From NCBI GenBank assembly GCA_045616985.1, contig JAZLHU010000003.1, positions 1-41,080 on the forward strand: a stretch of DNA of 41,080 nucleotides, read 5' to 3'. Numbering within the stretch: the first letter of the stretch is position 1; each line of letters begins with the position of its first letter. The translations under genes were made by a program, and so were the position numbers. The notes below the pieces were generated by a model. That model searched no databases. It had not been told where the DNA came from and saw nothing but the letters and a program-made list of their open reading frames with translations. The stretch is from RUG13409 sp045616985. Its GTDB lineage: Bacteria > Bacillota > Clostridia > Peptostreptococcales > Anaerovoracaceae. Shown piece after piece: positions 1 to 8,151 of this stretch.

Positions 1-2
1 TG

Positions 3-107
3 GTTGTCCAAAACTTAAGCAAACAGCCAGCCGGTTTGAAGCTAACTTCCATGTCAGGGGAACAGACTTTCAATGAAGCAACCATTATGGTTCAACAGGA
101 AAATTAA
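3..107 (+). other. Open frame at the left edge, possibly the 3' end of an upstream gene
   Basis: A frame open from the window edge ends with TAA at 105-107 and would encode about 34 residues ending in QQEN. A second frame is also open to position 76, so openness alone means little in so short a stretch. Two small inverted repeats follow (121-126 with 132-137, and 147-151 with 156-160), neither with a T-tract. I do not recognise the protein, and this could be non-coding. Confidence 0.2.
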
Positions 108-162
108 GAACTATTACCTGATTGACACTGGGTCAATTATACCATGGGCTTAACCAAGCCTA

Positions 163-200
163 TTGAACGAACAAAGTTGATAATTATAGTTTATTATAAT
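163..200 (+). promoter_or_regulatory. Candidate metK promoter
   Basis: TTGAAC at 163-168 is followed after 16 bases by TATAGT at 185-190. A better -10 box, TATAAT at 195-200, has no well-spaced -35. Either would start a short leader before metK. I looked for SAM riboswitch motifs in this leader and found none. Confidence 0.35.
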
Positions 201-239
201 TAAGAAAGGGTATCTAAAAGATACTATACGAGGGAAAAT

Positions 240-1391
240 ATGGGAAGAAAATTATTCACATCAGAATCAGTAACAGAAGGTCATCCGGATAAGATATGCG
301 ATCAGATTTCGGATGCGATCCTTGACGAAGCGCTTCGCCAGGATAAGCTCTCAAGAGTTGCCTGCGAGACATTTGTAACAACAGGTCTTTGCACAATCAT
401 GGGCGAGATCACCACAAATGGATATATCGACTTTCAGGGTATTGCAAGAAAGGTAATAGCAGACATCGGATATACAAAGTCCGAATACGGCTTCGATGCA
501 TTCTCATCAGGCGTAATGGCGGCAATAGATGCCCAGTCTGCGGATATTGCCCTCGGAACCAACGATAAGGTCGGCGGAGCAGGAGATCAGGGGATAATGT
601 TTGGCTATGCCTGCAACGAAACAAAGTCCCTTATGCCGATGCCGATAGACCTTGCACATAAGCTTGCGGCAAGGCTTGCAAAGGTAAGAAAGAACGGAAC
701 ACTTAAGTACTTAAGACCTGACGGAAAAACACAGGTAACAGTTGAATACGATGAAAACGATAAACCTGTAAGAGTAGATACAGTGCTTATCTCCACACAG
801 CACGACCCTGACGTAAAGCAGTCTCAGATCAAGAAAGACCTGACAGAGAACGTAATTAAGCCTGTTATTCCCGCAAGGCTTATGGATAAGAAGACAAAGA
901 TACTTGTAAATCCTACGGGAAGGTTCGTAATAGGAGGCCCACACGGAGATACAGGACTTACGGGAAGAAAGATAATAGTAGATACCTACGGCGGATACGC
1001 AAGACACGGCGGCGGAGCATTCTCGGGAAAAGACCCTACAAAGGTAGACCGCTCGGCATGCTATGCGGCAAGATATGCGGCTAAAAACGTTGTTGCGGCA
1101 AAGCTTGCAGACAGATGCGAAATAGAGCTTGCATATGCCATCGGAGTTGCACAGCCTGTCTCTATTCTTGTAGACACTCACGGAACAGGAAAGTATCCGG
1201 ATGAGAAAATTGCAGCCGCAGTGGAAAAGGTATTCGACTTTACTCCTGCAGGTATTATCAAGAGCCTTGACCTTAGAAGACCTATCTATCAAAAGACGGC
1301 AGCCTATGGTCACTTCGGCAGAAATGATAAGGACTTTACCTGGGAAAAGACAGATAAGGTGGAAGCGCTGAAAAAAGCTGTTTTAAAGTAG
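240..1391 (+). CDS. metK: S-adenosylmethionine synthetase
   Basis: This cytoplasmic enzyme makes S-adenosylmethionine from methionine and ATP. The 383-residue length is normal for bacterial MetK. The signatures are in place: an N-terminal TSESVTEGHPDK stretch with the ATP-binding His15, the GAGDQG hexapeptide near residue 113, and the glycine-rich GGGAFSGKD loop near residues 258-266, which carries phosphate-binding lysines. AGGGAA lies 6 bases before the ATG. The gene stands alone: a structured intergenic element separates it from secA, and the sequence before it has only a short leader. No SAM-responsive riboswitch is recognisable, so control by SAM, if any, must work another way. The call is certain. 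Confidence 0.98.
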   Translation: MGRKLFTSESVTEGHPDKICDQISDAILDEALRQDKLSRVACETFVTTGLCTIMGEITTNGYIDFQGIARKVIADIGYTKSEYGFDAFSSGVMAAIDAQSADIALGTNDKVGGAGDQGIMFGYACNETKSLMPMPIDLAHKLAARLAKVRKNGTLKYLRPDGKTQVTVEYDENDKPVRVDTVLISTQHDPDVKQSQIKKDLTENVIKPVIPARLMDKKTKILVNPTGRFVIGGPHGDTGLTGRKIIVDTYGGYARHGGGAFSGKDPTKVDRSACYAARYAAKNVVAAKLADRCEIELAYAIGVAQPVSILVDTHGTGKYPDEKIAAAVEKVFDFTPAGIIKSLDLRRPIYQKTAAYGHFGRNDKDFTWEKTDKVEALKKAVLK

Positions 1392-1396
1392 TATTA

Positions 1397-1612
1397 AAAC
1401 TGAATAAGCTGAGCTTATAACACAGTGAAGACGGACAGGACATGAAGGAACTTGCCACGAGCCTGCTCGTTGGCAATGTGACTGAATGGCCTGCGAAGGC
1501 TGAACTGATGTTGTAAGGCGAAGCGTGAGCAAATAAAAAAGAATTCCTCTGACGGAGCATTGCGAAGCACCGGTCCGGAAGGGGAAGCTTTTTTATTTGC
1601 TCTATTCAGTTT
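1397..1612. ncRNA. Candidate structured RNA or palindromic element between metK and secA
   Basis: A 216-base segment is bounded by a perfect 10-base inverted repeat, 1397-1406 with 1603-1612. Directly inside lies a perfect 15-base pair stem, 1527-1541 with 1588-1602, which can extend through 1544-1550 with 1580-1586. The left part holds a strong hairpin (1452-1457 and 1458-1461 pairing with 1466-1469 and 1471-1476, one bulge) and a smaller one near 1489-1500. The segment looks more GC-rich than the flanking intergenic DNA. The 3' side of the long stem contains six T residues, so it may also terminate metK transcripts. It could be a small RNA, a metK terminator or a MITE-like repeat; I cannot assign it to a known family. 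A 24-codon open frame at 1442-1516 inside it has no convincing ribosome site. Confidence 0.5.
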
Positions 1613-1638
1613 GTTTAATAGAGTTTATTACATATTTG

Positions 1639-1670
1639 TGTTATAATACATTGTTATGAAAAAAGGAGGA
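1639..1670 (+). promoter_or_regulatory. secA promoter (extended -10) and strong ribosome site
   Basis: TATAAT at 1642-1647 is preceded by TGT at 1639-1641, which makes an extended -10 box; no good -35 lies 16-18 bases upstream. AAGGAGGA at 1663-1670 is a near-perfect Shine-Dalgarno sequence 5 bases before the secA ATG and fixes that start. Confidence 0.6.
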
Positions 1671-1675
1671 TCAAA

Positions 1676-4162
1676 ATGGGATTGCTCGAAAAGGTTCTGG
1701 GAAACTGGAACGATAAAGAAATCAAAAGGATAGAAAAGATCGTTGCAAGGATCGAAGCCTTCGATGAACAGATGCAGGCTCTTTCCGACGATGAGTTAAA
1801 GGCAAAAACTCCGTATTTTAAGGAACGCCTGGCTAATGGGGAAAGCCTGGATGATATTTTACCTGAAGCTTTTGCCGTATGCAGAGAGGCCGCAAGCAGA
1901 GTCCTCGGAATGAAGCCCTTCCATGTTCAGCTTATCGGCGGTATTGTTCTTCATGAAGGAAATATTGCCGAGATGAAGACAGGCGAAGGAAAAACTCTTG
2001 TTGCAACGCTTCCCGTATATTTGAATGCGCTTTCCGGAAAAGGCGTTCATGTAGTAACCGTAAACGATTACCTTGCAAAGCGAGATGCGGAATGGATGGG
2101 GCAGATTTATACCTTTCTCGGACTTAGTGTCGGGTGCGTTATTCATGATATAAACGGTGCAGACCGAAAGGCTGCATATGATGCCGATATTACCTATGGA
2201 ACCAATAACGAATTCGGCTTTGATTATCTTAGAGATAACATGGTCATCTTTAAGGATCAGCAGATGCAAAGAGAGCTTTCATATGCCATCGTAGACGAAG
2301 TCGACTCCATTCTTATTGATGAGGCAAGAACTCCGCTTATTATTTCCGGAAGAGGAGATAAGGCAACAGATCTTTACAAGCAGGCAGACCGTTTTGTAAG
2401 GACCCTGACTGAAGGAGAAAAAATCGAGGATGGTGATCCTCGTTTCGGAGGTACTATTACTCTTACCGGCGATTACATTGTTGAGGAAAAGGAAAAGCAG
2501 GTCAGCCTTACAGAAGAAGGCGTTGCAAAGGCAGAAAGATATTTCGGTATAGATAACTTTTCAGATCCCGACAATATTGAAATCAATCATCACGTTCAGA
2601 TTGCACTCAAAGCTCACAGCATCATGCATCTGGATGTAGACTATATTATTCACGAGGGTGAAATAGTGATAGTTGATGAGTTTACCGGAAGACTTATGTT
2701 CGGAAGAAGATACTCCGACGGACTCCATCAGGCTATTGAAGCAAAGGAAGGAATTGATGTAAGGACCGAATCCAGGACCCTTGCGACCATTACTCTTCAG
2801 AACTACTTCAGGATGTACAAAAAGCTTGCCGGAATGACAGGTACGGCAAAGACCGAAGAGGAAGAGTTTACCGAGATCTATAACATGCAGGTTGTTGTGA
2901 TCCCGACAAACCTTCCCGTTGCAAGAAAAGACATGAACGACATGGTTTACTCCACCGAAAAAGGAAAGCTTAAAGCCATTGTTGAAGAAATAGTCGAAAG
3001 GCATCAGACAGGTCAGCCGATACTGGTTGGTACTGTTTCGGTAGAAAAGTCCGAGATGCTTTCCGAAATGCTCAAAAAACGCGGAATAAAGCATGAGGTC
3101 TTAAATGCAAAGCAGCATATGAGAGAGGCTGAAATCGTATCAAGAGCAGGCCAGCTCAGCGCCGTAACTATAGCGACAAATATGGCAGGTCGCGGTACGG
3201 ATATTAAGCTCGGAGAGGGCGTTGTTGAGGTCGGCGGGCTTCACATCATAGGAACGGAGCGTCACGAAGCAAGACGTATTGATAACCAGCTCCGCGGCCG
3301 CAGCGGTCGTCAGGGCGACCCCGGCTCATCACAGTTTTACATCTCTTTGGAGGACGATCTTATAAGGCTCTTCGGAGGGGAACGTATCGGGCTTATCATG
3401 AACAAGATAGGAATGGAAGAGGATGTTCCCATTGAGGCCGGAATGCTTTCCAGGACTATAGAAAATGCTCAGAAGCAGGTTGAAGGAAGAAACTACGGAA
3501 TCAGAAAATACGTACTCCAGTACGACGATGTTGTTAACAAGCAGCGTACCATCATTTACGAAGAGCGTAACAGAGTGCTTCACGGCGAAGACCTTAAGGA
3601 TCACATCATCAACATGATGAGAAAGGTTGCGATTGATGATGCTGATTACGAGCAGATGCTTGCTGAATACGAAGCAAAAGAAAAAGAAATCGGGACGCAG
3701 CGCTTAAGAGAGATCGAGCGTATGCTGCTTCTCAGGATAGTTGATACCAAGTGGATGGATCATATTGATGCCATGGATCAGCTCAAAACCGGTATCGGTC
3801 TCAGATCCATCGGACAAAAGGATCCTGCTCAGGCATATGCAAACGAAGGCTTTGATATGTTTGAGGAAATGCTGAATGCCATTCAGGAGGATATGGTCAG
3901 ATTTGTACTTGGTGTAAGCCTTACAACAAGTGCAGACAGACAGCAGGTAATTCAGATACTTACATCTACCAAGGACGATGCAGGTTCGGCATTTGACGAC
4001 AAAAAGCAAAAATCGGTTGCCGAACAGCAAAGAGGTGATCTCCATCCAAGAGACGGCTCCAAGCCAATGCCTGTAAGGGTCGAAAAGAAACCGGGAAGAA
4101 ACGAACCATGCCCATGCGGCAGCGGCAAGAAATACAAGAACTGCTGCGGAAAGAACGAGTAA
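1676..4162 (+). CDS. secA: Preprotein translocase ATPase SecA
   Basis: SecA is the motor that drives unfolded preproteins through the SecYEG channel at the membrane. The 828-residue protein has the family landmarks in order: Walker A in MKTGEGKT near residues 99-106, the DEVD box followed by ILIDEARTPLIISG near 205-225, GTAKTEEEEF after the preprotein-binding region, GRGTDI and RGRSGRQGDPG of the second nucleotide-binding fold, and the C-terminal zinc-binding CPCGSGKKYKNCC near residues 812-824. The linker before the zinc motif is short and charged. The stop codon overlaps the prfB start by one base (TAATG), so the two are probably co-transcribed and translationally coupled, as in many Bacillota. 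Confidence 0.99.
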   Translation: MGLLEKVLGNWNDKEIKRIEKIVARIEAFDEQMQALSDDELKAKTPYFKERLANGESLDDILPEAFAVCREAASRVLGMKPFHVQLIGGIVLHEGNIAEMKTGEGKTLVATLPVYLNALSGKGVHVVTVNDYLAKRDAEWMGQIYTFLGLSVGCVIHDINGADRKAAYDADITYGTNNEFGFDYLRDNMVIFKDQQMQRELSYAIVDEVDSILIDEARTPLIISGRGDKATDLYKQADRFVRTLTEGEKIEDGDPRFGGTITLTGDYIVEEKEKQVSLTEEGVAKAERYFGIDNFSDPDNIEINHHVQIALKAHSIMHLDVDYIIHEGEIVIVDEFTGRLMFGRRYSDGLHQAIEAKEGIDVRTESRTLATITLQNYFRMYKKLAGMTGTAKTEEEEFTEIYNMQVVVIPTNLPVARKDMNDMVYSTEKGKLKAIVEEIVERHQTGQPILVGTVSVEKSEMLSEMLKKRGIKHEVLNAKQHMREAEIVSRAGQLSAVTIATNMAGRGTDIKLGEGVVEVGGLHIIGTERHEARRIDNQLRGRSGRQGDPGSSQFYISLEDDLIRLFGGERIGLIMNKIGMEEDVPIEAGMLSRTIENAQKQVEGRNYGIRKYVLQYDDVVNKQRTIIYEERNRVLHGEDLKDHIINMMRKVAIDDADYEQMLAEYEAKEKEIGTQRLREIERMLLLRIVDTKWMDHIDAMDQLKTGIGLRSIGQKDPAQAYANEGFDMFEEMLNAIQEDMVRFVLGVSLTTSADRQQVIQILTSTKDDAGSAFDDKKQKSVAEQQRGDLHPRDGSKPMPVRVEKKPGRNEPCPCGSGKKYKNCCGKNE

Positions 4163-5263
4163 TGATTTTAGACGAAGTAAAATTGGCATATCCGAAAACG
4201 AGTGAGGCGCTGGGGAAGCTCAGCGACTCTCTTTGACATCCCAAGCGTAAAGGCAGAACTCAGAGATTTAGATCTTGAGCTTGCAACGGATGGCTTCTGG
4301 GATGATTTGGAGCGTGCTCAAAAGACAACAAGACATAAATCTTCATTGGAAAAGAAGCTTTCAGGCTATACCGAGCTTGAGGATAGCTTTGAAGAAATAA
4401 AGCTTCTGGTCGAAATGGCAGAAGAGTCTTCGGATGAAGACCTGGGAAACGAAGCTGTTTCCAAGTTCAAAAAGCTTCAGGAGGATATGGAAAAGCTCAG
4501 GCTCTCCACTCTTCTTACCGGAGAATACGATGCAAACAATGCGATCCTTTCAATTCATCCGGGAGCAGGCGGAACCGAGGCAAAAGACTGGGCAGAGATG
4601 CTTATGAGAATGTATCTTCGCTGGGCAGAACAAAATGGGTTTACATCGAAGATTCTGGACCTCCAAAACGACGGTGTTGCGGGAATAAACTCTGCGGATA
4701 TAATGATTGAGGGTGAAAATGCATACGGATTTTTAAGGGGAGAAAGAGGTGTTCACAGACTTGTAAGAATATCTCCGTTTGATGCCAACGCCAGAAGGCA
4801 TACATCCTTTGCATCCGTGGATGTGACCCCGGAAATTGACGGGAATATCGAAGTTGAAATAAATCCGGAGGATTTAAGAATAGATACGTACAGATCCTCA
4901 GGTGCAGGCGGGCAGCATGTTAATAAAACGGATTCCGCGGTCAGAATTACACATATTCCGACGGGAATAGTCGTTAGCTGCCAGAATGAAAGGTCGCAGA
5001 TACAAAACAAGGCTTTCGCAATGAAGGTTTTGTACGCAAAATTATTTGCTTTGGCAAAGCAGGAGCATAAAGACAGGATTTCAGATCTTAAGGGCAATTT
5101 CAACCAGATTGCATGGGGAAGCCAGATAAGATCTTATGTATTTCAGCCGTACACCATGGTAAAAGATCACAGAACAGATGCTGAAGTATCAAATGTTCAG
5201 GCCGTGATGGACGGAGATCTGGAAACATTCATCTGGGCAAATCTTGCTCATCAGGAAGGTTAA
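4162..5263 (+). CDS. prfB: Peptide chain release factor 2, expressed by +1 programmed frameshift
   Basis: RF2 ends translation at UGA and UAA. Frame zero starts at ATG 4162, encodes 24 residues and meets an in-frame TGA at 4234-4236 within CTT TGA C, the universal RF2 slip site. Skipping base 4234 continues from 4235, so the joined coding sequence is 4162-4233 plus 4235-5263, 366 residues and the normal RF2 length. The stop-recognition tripeptide SPF falls at residues 204-206 and the catalytic GGQ at 249-251, almost exactly as in E. coli RF2. UGA reading by RF2 itself sets the frameshift level, so the gene is autoregulated. Oddly, no Shine-Dalgarno-like run sits 3 bases before the slip codon. 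A model starting at 4202 would lose the true N-terminus. Confidence 0.96.
4208..4237 (+). promoter_or_regulatory. RF2 +1 frameshift site with an upstream hairpin
   Basis: The slip codon CTT is at 4231-4233, the in-frame TGA at 4234-4236 and the favourable following C at 4237. The usual AGGGGG stimulator, 3 bases before CTT, is absent; the nearest G-run (4212-4215) is 15 bases away. It sits in the loop of a hairpin formed by CGCTG 4208-4212 and CAGCG 4221-4225, which can extend to GAGT 4200-4203 with ACTC 4226-4229. Whether the hairpin stimulates frameshifting is inference. Confidence 0.85.
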
Positions 5264-5264
5264 T

Positions 5265-5918
5265 ATGAAGTTTAAGGCATTTTTATTTGATAATGACGGA
5301 ACTCTGACCGATTCCAACAAGCTGATCGTTGAATCGTGGCAGTATATGGCAAGAACGCTCATAGGACATGAGGTCGGATTAGATGAGATTTATGAAAGCT
5401 TTGGCCGTCCGCTTGAGGATGTTATGGTAAGTGTTGTTGAGAAATATGATCTTGCCTGCACATATGAAGACCTTTGTAATGTTTACCGGGATTATCAGAT
5501 TAACCACAGTAAGGATGCAATTCCCGTGTTTTCCGGAATTCCCGAAGCACTTGATTCTTTAAATGATCTTGGTATCAAGCTTGGTGTAGTTACCTCAAGA
5601 GTAAATGATTCCGTAGAGCAAATATTAAAGGAGACGGGTATTTTTGATAATTTCGATGCCATAATAGGAGCTTACGACACGCATATTCATAAACCAAACC
5701 CCGAGCCTGCACTTTTGTGCTGCAAAAAGCTTGGTATAGACCCAAAAGATGCTCTTATGATAGGCGATGCGGTTTATGATATCCGGTGCGGCCATAACGC
5801 AGGCTGCAAAACCTGCTTTGTTGCCTGGTCTGCCTGCACAACGCTTGAACAGGCAATAGAAGCTCGTCCGGATTATATAGTATACAACCCGTCGGAGCTT
5901 TTGGATTTGGTTAAATAG
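5265..5918 (+). CDS. HAD-superfamily phosphatase, phosphoglycolate/pyrophosphatase-like
   Basis: The 217-residue protein carries all four HAD motifs. Motif I is FDNDGTLTDS with the nucleophilic Asp. Motif II is the Ser-containing VVTSR. Motif III is the Lys in HKPNPEP, and motif IV is MIGDAVYDI with two metal-binding acids. The helical cap after motif I is typical of the Gph/PpaX subgroup, which hydrolyses small phosphate esters such as 2-phosphoglycolate or pyrophosphate; the substrate cannot be read from the sequence. ATG 5265 is preferred because AGGAAGG lies just upstream at the end of prfB and the domain begins immediately. The gene starts one base after the prfB stop, so the two are probably in one transcript. 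Confidence 0.88.
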   Translation: MKFKAFLFDNDGTLTDSNKLIVESWQYMARTLIGHEVGLDEIYESFGRPLEDVMVSVVEKYDLACTYEDLCNVYRDYQINHSKDAIPVFSGIPEALDSLNDLGIKLGVVTSRVNDSVEQILKETGIFDNFDAIIGAYDTHIHKPNPEPALLCCKKLGIDPKDALMIGDAVYDIRCGHNAGCKTCFVAWSACTTLEQAIEARPDYIVYNPSELLDLVK

Positions 5919-5951
5919 TATTGATGATATATAAAAGGGAAGTGAATTTTT

Positions 5952-6389
5952 ATGAAATTTGAAGACTTACAAAAGGCCATGATAGCAGCATTAAAAGCAC
6001 ACGATTCCGAAAGAAAGGAAGCGATCTCGCTGCTTGTTGCTGCTGTGAAAAAAGTTGCTATTGATGCAGGACAAAGAGATGATATCTCCGAAGAAATGGT
6101 AGACAGCGTTCTTATGAAGGAGCTTAAGTCTGTTAAAGAGCAGATTGAAACCTGCCCGGCTTCAAGAAGCGATCTTCTTGAAAAGTACAGGTTCAACTTA
6201 AGCGTTGTTGAAGAATTTGCTCCGAAGCTGCTTTCAAAGGAAGAGGTCGAGGCAATTTTAAAGGAAAAATTTGCCGAGGTAATAGCAACAAAGAACAAAG
6301 GTCAGATCATGAAGGCTGTTATGGCTGAGCTTAAGGGCAAGGCCGATGGAAAGGTTATCAGCGAGGTTGCTGCAAAGCTCTGTCAATAG
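5952..6389 (+). CDS. yqeY: GatB/YqeY domain protein
   Basis: This 145-residue protein matches the stand-alone YqeY family: an N-terminal helical region with RKEAISLLVAAVKK and a C-terminal helical domain (NKGQIMKAVMAELKGKADGK) related to the tail of the tRNA amidotransferase subunit GatB. Family members are thought to bind tRNA or help tRNA-dependent amidation, but their role is not settled. The gene follows the HAD gene by 33 bases with AAGGGAAG as ribosome site, so it is likely the last gene of the secA-prfB transcript. A strong terminator at 6403-6434 follows. Confidence 0.88.
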   Translation: MKFEDLQKAMIAALKAHDSERKEAISLLVAAVKKVAIDAGQRDDISEEMVDSVLMKELKSVKEQIETCPASRSDLLEKYRFNLSVVEEFAPKLLSKEEVEAILKEKFAEVIATKNKGQIMKAVMAELKGKADGKVISEVAAKLCQ

Positions 6390-6402
6390 AGAGTAATAAT
6401 AC

Positions 6403-6434
6403 AAAAATCCGATGCAAGTGCATCGGATTTTTTT
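6403..6434. terminator. Two-way terminator between yqeY and tRNA-Thr
   Basis: A perfect 13-base stem (6403-6415 with 6420-6432) has loop AAGT, T-tract on the plus strand and A-tract on the other side. It can stop both the yqeY transcript and the minus-strand tRNA-Thr transcript, whose 3' end is at 6436. Confidence 0.93.
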
Positions 6435-6435
6435 G

Positions 6436-6511
6436 TGGAGCTAATGGCCGGGATCGAACCGGCGACCTGCTGATTACGAATCAGCTGCTCTACCGACTGA
6501 GCCACATTAGC
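6436..6511 (-). tRNA. tRNA-Thr, anticodon CGU, with encoded CCA
   Basis: Read on the minus strand, the 76-base gene folds as a complete cloverleaf. The acceptor stem is GCTAATG with CATTAGC, the D stem GCTC with GAGC, the anticodon stem GCTGA with TCAGC, and the T arm GCCGG-TTCGATC-CCGGC. The loop TTCGTAA gives anticodon CGU, which reads the threonine codon ACG. The discriminator is U, as in many bacterial threonine tRNAs, and CCA is encoded at 6436-6438. Confidence 0.96.
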
Positions 6512-6525
6512 CTGCAACGAAAGGT

Positions 6526-6534
6526 ATTATATCA
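6526..6534 (-). promoter_or_regulatory. tRNA-Thr promoter, extended -10
   Basis: The minus strand reads TGATATAAT, an extended -10 box, about 15 bases before the mature tRNA 5' end. A-rich DNA lies upstream but no good -35 at standard spacing. Confidence 0.55.
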
Positions 6535-6561
6535 CAATTTTTTATTTTTTTCATTCATAAT

Positions 6562-6591
6562 TTGTCAAATTGTCTGTACACATTGTATAAT
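6562..6591 (+). promoter_or_regulatory. murE promoter
   Basis: TTGTCA at 6562-6567 and TATAAT at 6586-6591 are separated by 18 bases. A leader of about 90 bases follows; it holds a small hairpin (TTTCCC with GGGAAA near 6636-6654) and ends with AAGGAGAGG before the murE ATG. I see no known riboswitch in it. Confidence 0.65.
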
Positions 6592-6686
6592 AAGCAGGTT
6601 GGAAACGAAAAAACAGAGGCAGAGGAACTCATTTATTTCCCGGGCAAAGGGAAAATCAGCGAGTGTGCGCTTAAAAGGAGAGGCTG

Positions 6687-8147
6687 ATGAAGGTTGAACA
6701 ATTGATGCAGGGTATTGAATATGAAGTTCTCGGCGGAAATACAGATGTTGATATAAGCAGTGTCTGCTACGATTCAAGAGAGGTAAAGGAAGGAAGTCTT
6801 TTTGCTTGTCTTACGGGCTTTCGGAGCGACGGACACGACTATATCGATGCCGCACTTAAAAACGGAGCAAAGGCGCTTTTGGTTGAACGGGAAACGGAAG
6901 TTCCTTCGGATGTTTGCGTTGTTATGGTAAAAAACACAAGAGCTGCGCTGCCGTTCATTTCGGCAAATTTTTTTGATCATCCTGCAGAAAGCTTAAGGCT
7001 TGTAGGTGTTACGGGGACCAAGGGAAAAACCACAACAACGCATATGATAAAAAGCATCCTTGAAGCAGCCGGCAAAAAGGTCGGAATGATAGGAACCATA
7101 GGCGTTTTCTATGGTGACCGATACATTGAGACGAGCAACACTACACCTGAGTCCTACGAGCTTCAGAAGTTCTTTTCAGAAATGAAAGAGGCCGGCTGCG
7201 AGATCGTTTTGATGGAGGTTTCTTCTCAATCCACAAAAACTCACAGGATCGACGGTCTTCATTTTGAGATCGGCGCATTTACCAATCTTTCGCCGGATCA
7301 TATAAGCCCGGGAGAGCACGCTGATTTTGAAGAGTACAAAAACTGCAAGAAAGCATTTTTCTCGCAGGTCGATAAGGCTGTTACCAATATAGACGATAAG
7401 TACGGTCTTGAGATGGTCTGCGAGGTTAAGGAATATAAAACTGCATCAAGCAAAGGCAGTGCAGATTTTTGTGCAGATAATATCGGTAATATATTGGAAA
7501 AGGACCTTATAGGCGTAAGCTTTGATATGCATGGTGAAATAGAACAGCGCATAACGACCGGTGTGCCCGGACTTCATAATGTTGAAAATGCGCTTACCGC
7601 CGCAGCCGTTGCAGCTTATCTCGGTGCGGATGCCAAGGCTGTTGCAGAGGGTCTTAGAAACGTTGTTATCAAGGGGCGCACTCAAATAGTAAAAGAAGCT
7701 CTTGACCGCGGATACTTTATTATCGATTATGCTCATAACGAGGTAAGCACGGAAAGCACGCTGTCTACATTAAAGCAGTACAATCCTTCAAAGATCACCG
7801 CAGTTTTCGGAAGCGGCGGAGCAAGGGCACTTGAGCGAAGGTTCGGAACGGGAAGGGCTGCTGCAAAATATGCCGATTACATTATTCTTACGGCAGATAA
7901 CCCGAGATACGATGAAATAGATGATATAAACAAAACCATTATTGAAGGCATAAATGTTTACGCTTGCCCATACGAGGTTATATACGACCGTAAAGAGGCA
8001 ATCGAGCATATGCTGGATATCTCAAAGCCGGGAGAAATGGTTGTTATGATGGGCAAGGGTCACGAGACCTATCAGGAAGTAAAAGGCGTTAAGACTCATT
8101 TTTCCGAAGAGGAAATAATTAAAGCCTACATGAAAGAACATAGTTAA
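6687..8147 (+). CDS. murE: UDP-MurNAc-tripeptide synthetase, meso-diaminopimelate type
   Basis: MurE is a cytoplasmic ATP-dependent ligase that adds the third residue of the peptidoglycan stem peptide to UDP-MurNAc-Ala-Glu. The 486-residue protein has the Mur-ligase P-loop GTKGKTTTT near residues 110-118, the substrate region ETSNTTPES, the conserved TNLSPDH stretch, and DNPR near residues 403-406. DNPR marks meso-diaminopimelate rather than lysine as the amino acid added, so the wall is probably of the DAP type. MGKGHE near the C-terminus is also typical. The start is supported by AAGGAGAGG. Its own promoter lies at 6562-6591, and addB begins 4 bases after its stop, so the two are probably co-expressed. 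Confidence 0.96.
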   Translation: MKVEQLMQGIEYEVLGGNTDVDISSVCYDSREVKEGSLFACLTGFRSDGHDYIDAALKNGAKALLVERETEVPSDVCVVMVKNTRAALPFISANFFDHPAESLRLVGVTGTKGKTTTTHMIKSILEAAGKKVGMIGTIGVFYGDRYIETSNTTPESYELQKFFSEMKEAGCEIVLMEVSSQSTKTHRIDGLHFEIGAFTNLSPDHISPGEHADFEEYKNCKKAFFSQVDKAVTNIDDKYGLEMVCEVKEYKTASSKGSADFCADNIGNILEKDLIGVSFDMHGEIEQRITTGVPGLHNVENALTAAAVAAYLGADAKAVAEGLRNVVIKGRTQIVKEALDRGYFIIDYAHNEVSTESTLSTLKQYNPSKITAVFGSGGARALERRFGTGRAAAKYADYIILTADNPRYDEIDDINKTIIEGINVYACPYEVIYDRKEAIEHMLDISKPGEMVVMMGKGHETYQEVKGVKTHFSEEEIIKAYMKEHS

Positions 8148-8151
8148 TCGT

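Noticed and set aside
108..239. SAM riboswitch before metK
   Set aside because: None of the SAM-I, SAM-II or SMK-box conserved cores can be recognised; the two small inverted repeats here lack a T-tract and do not form a known aptamer.
711..1313. Long minus-strand open frame over metK
   Set aside because: It is the antisense shadow of a certain gene, with no ribosome site and an unlikely cysteine- and serine-rich product. The same applies to other long antisense frames, such as those over secA, mgtE, the binding protein and PFOR.
1442..1516. 24-codon small open frame inside the metK-secA element
   Set aside because: There is no convincing ribosome site, and the DNA is better explained by hairpins.
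1553..1590. SRP RNA apical motif (GGTCCGGAAGG at 1572-1582)
   Set aside because: The signature needs GGAAGCAGC after the GGAA loop; here it reads GGGGAAGC and the GGAA falls on the 3' strand of the best fold, so the likeness is partial.
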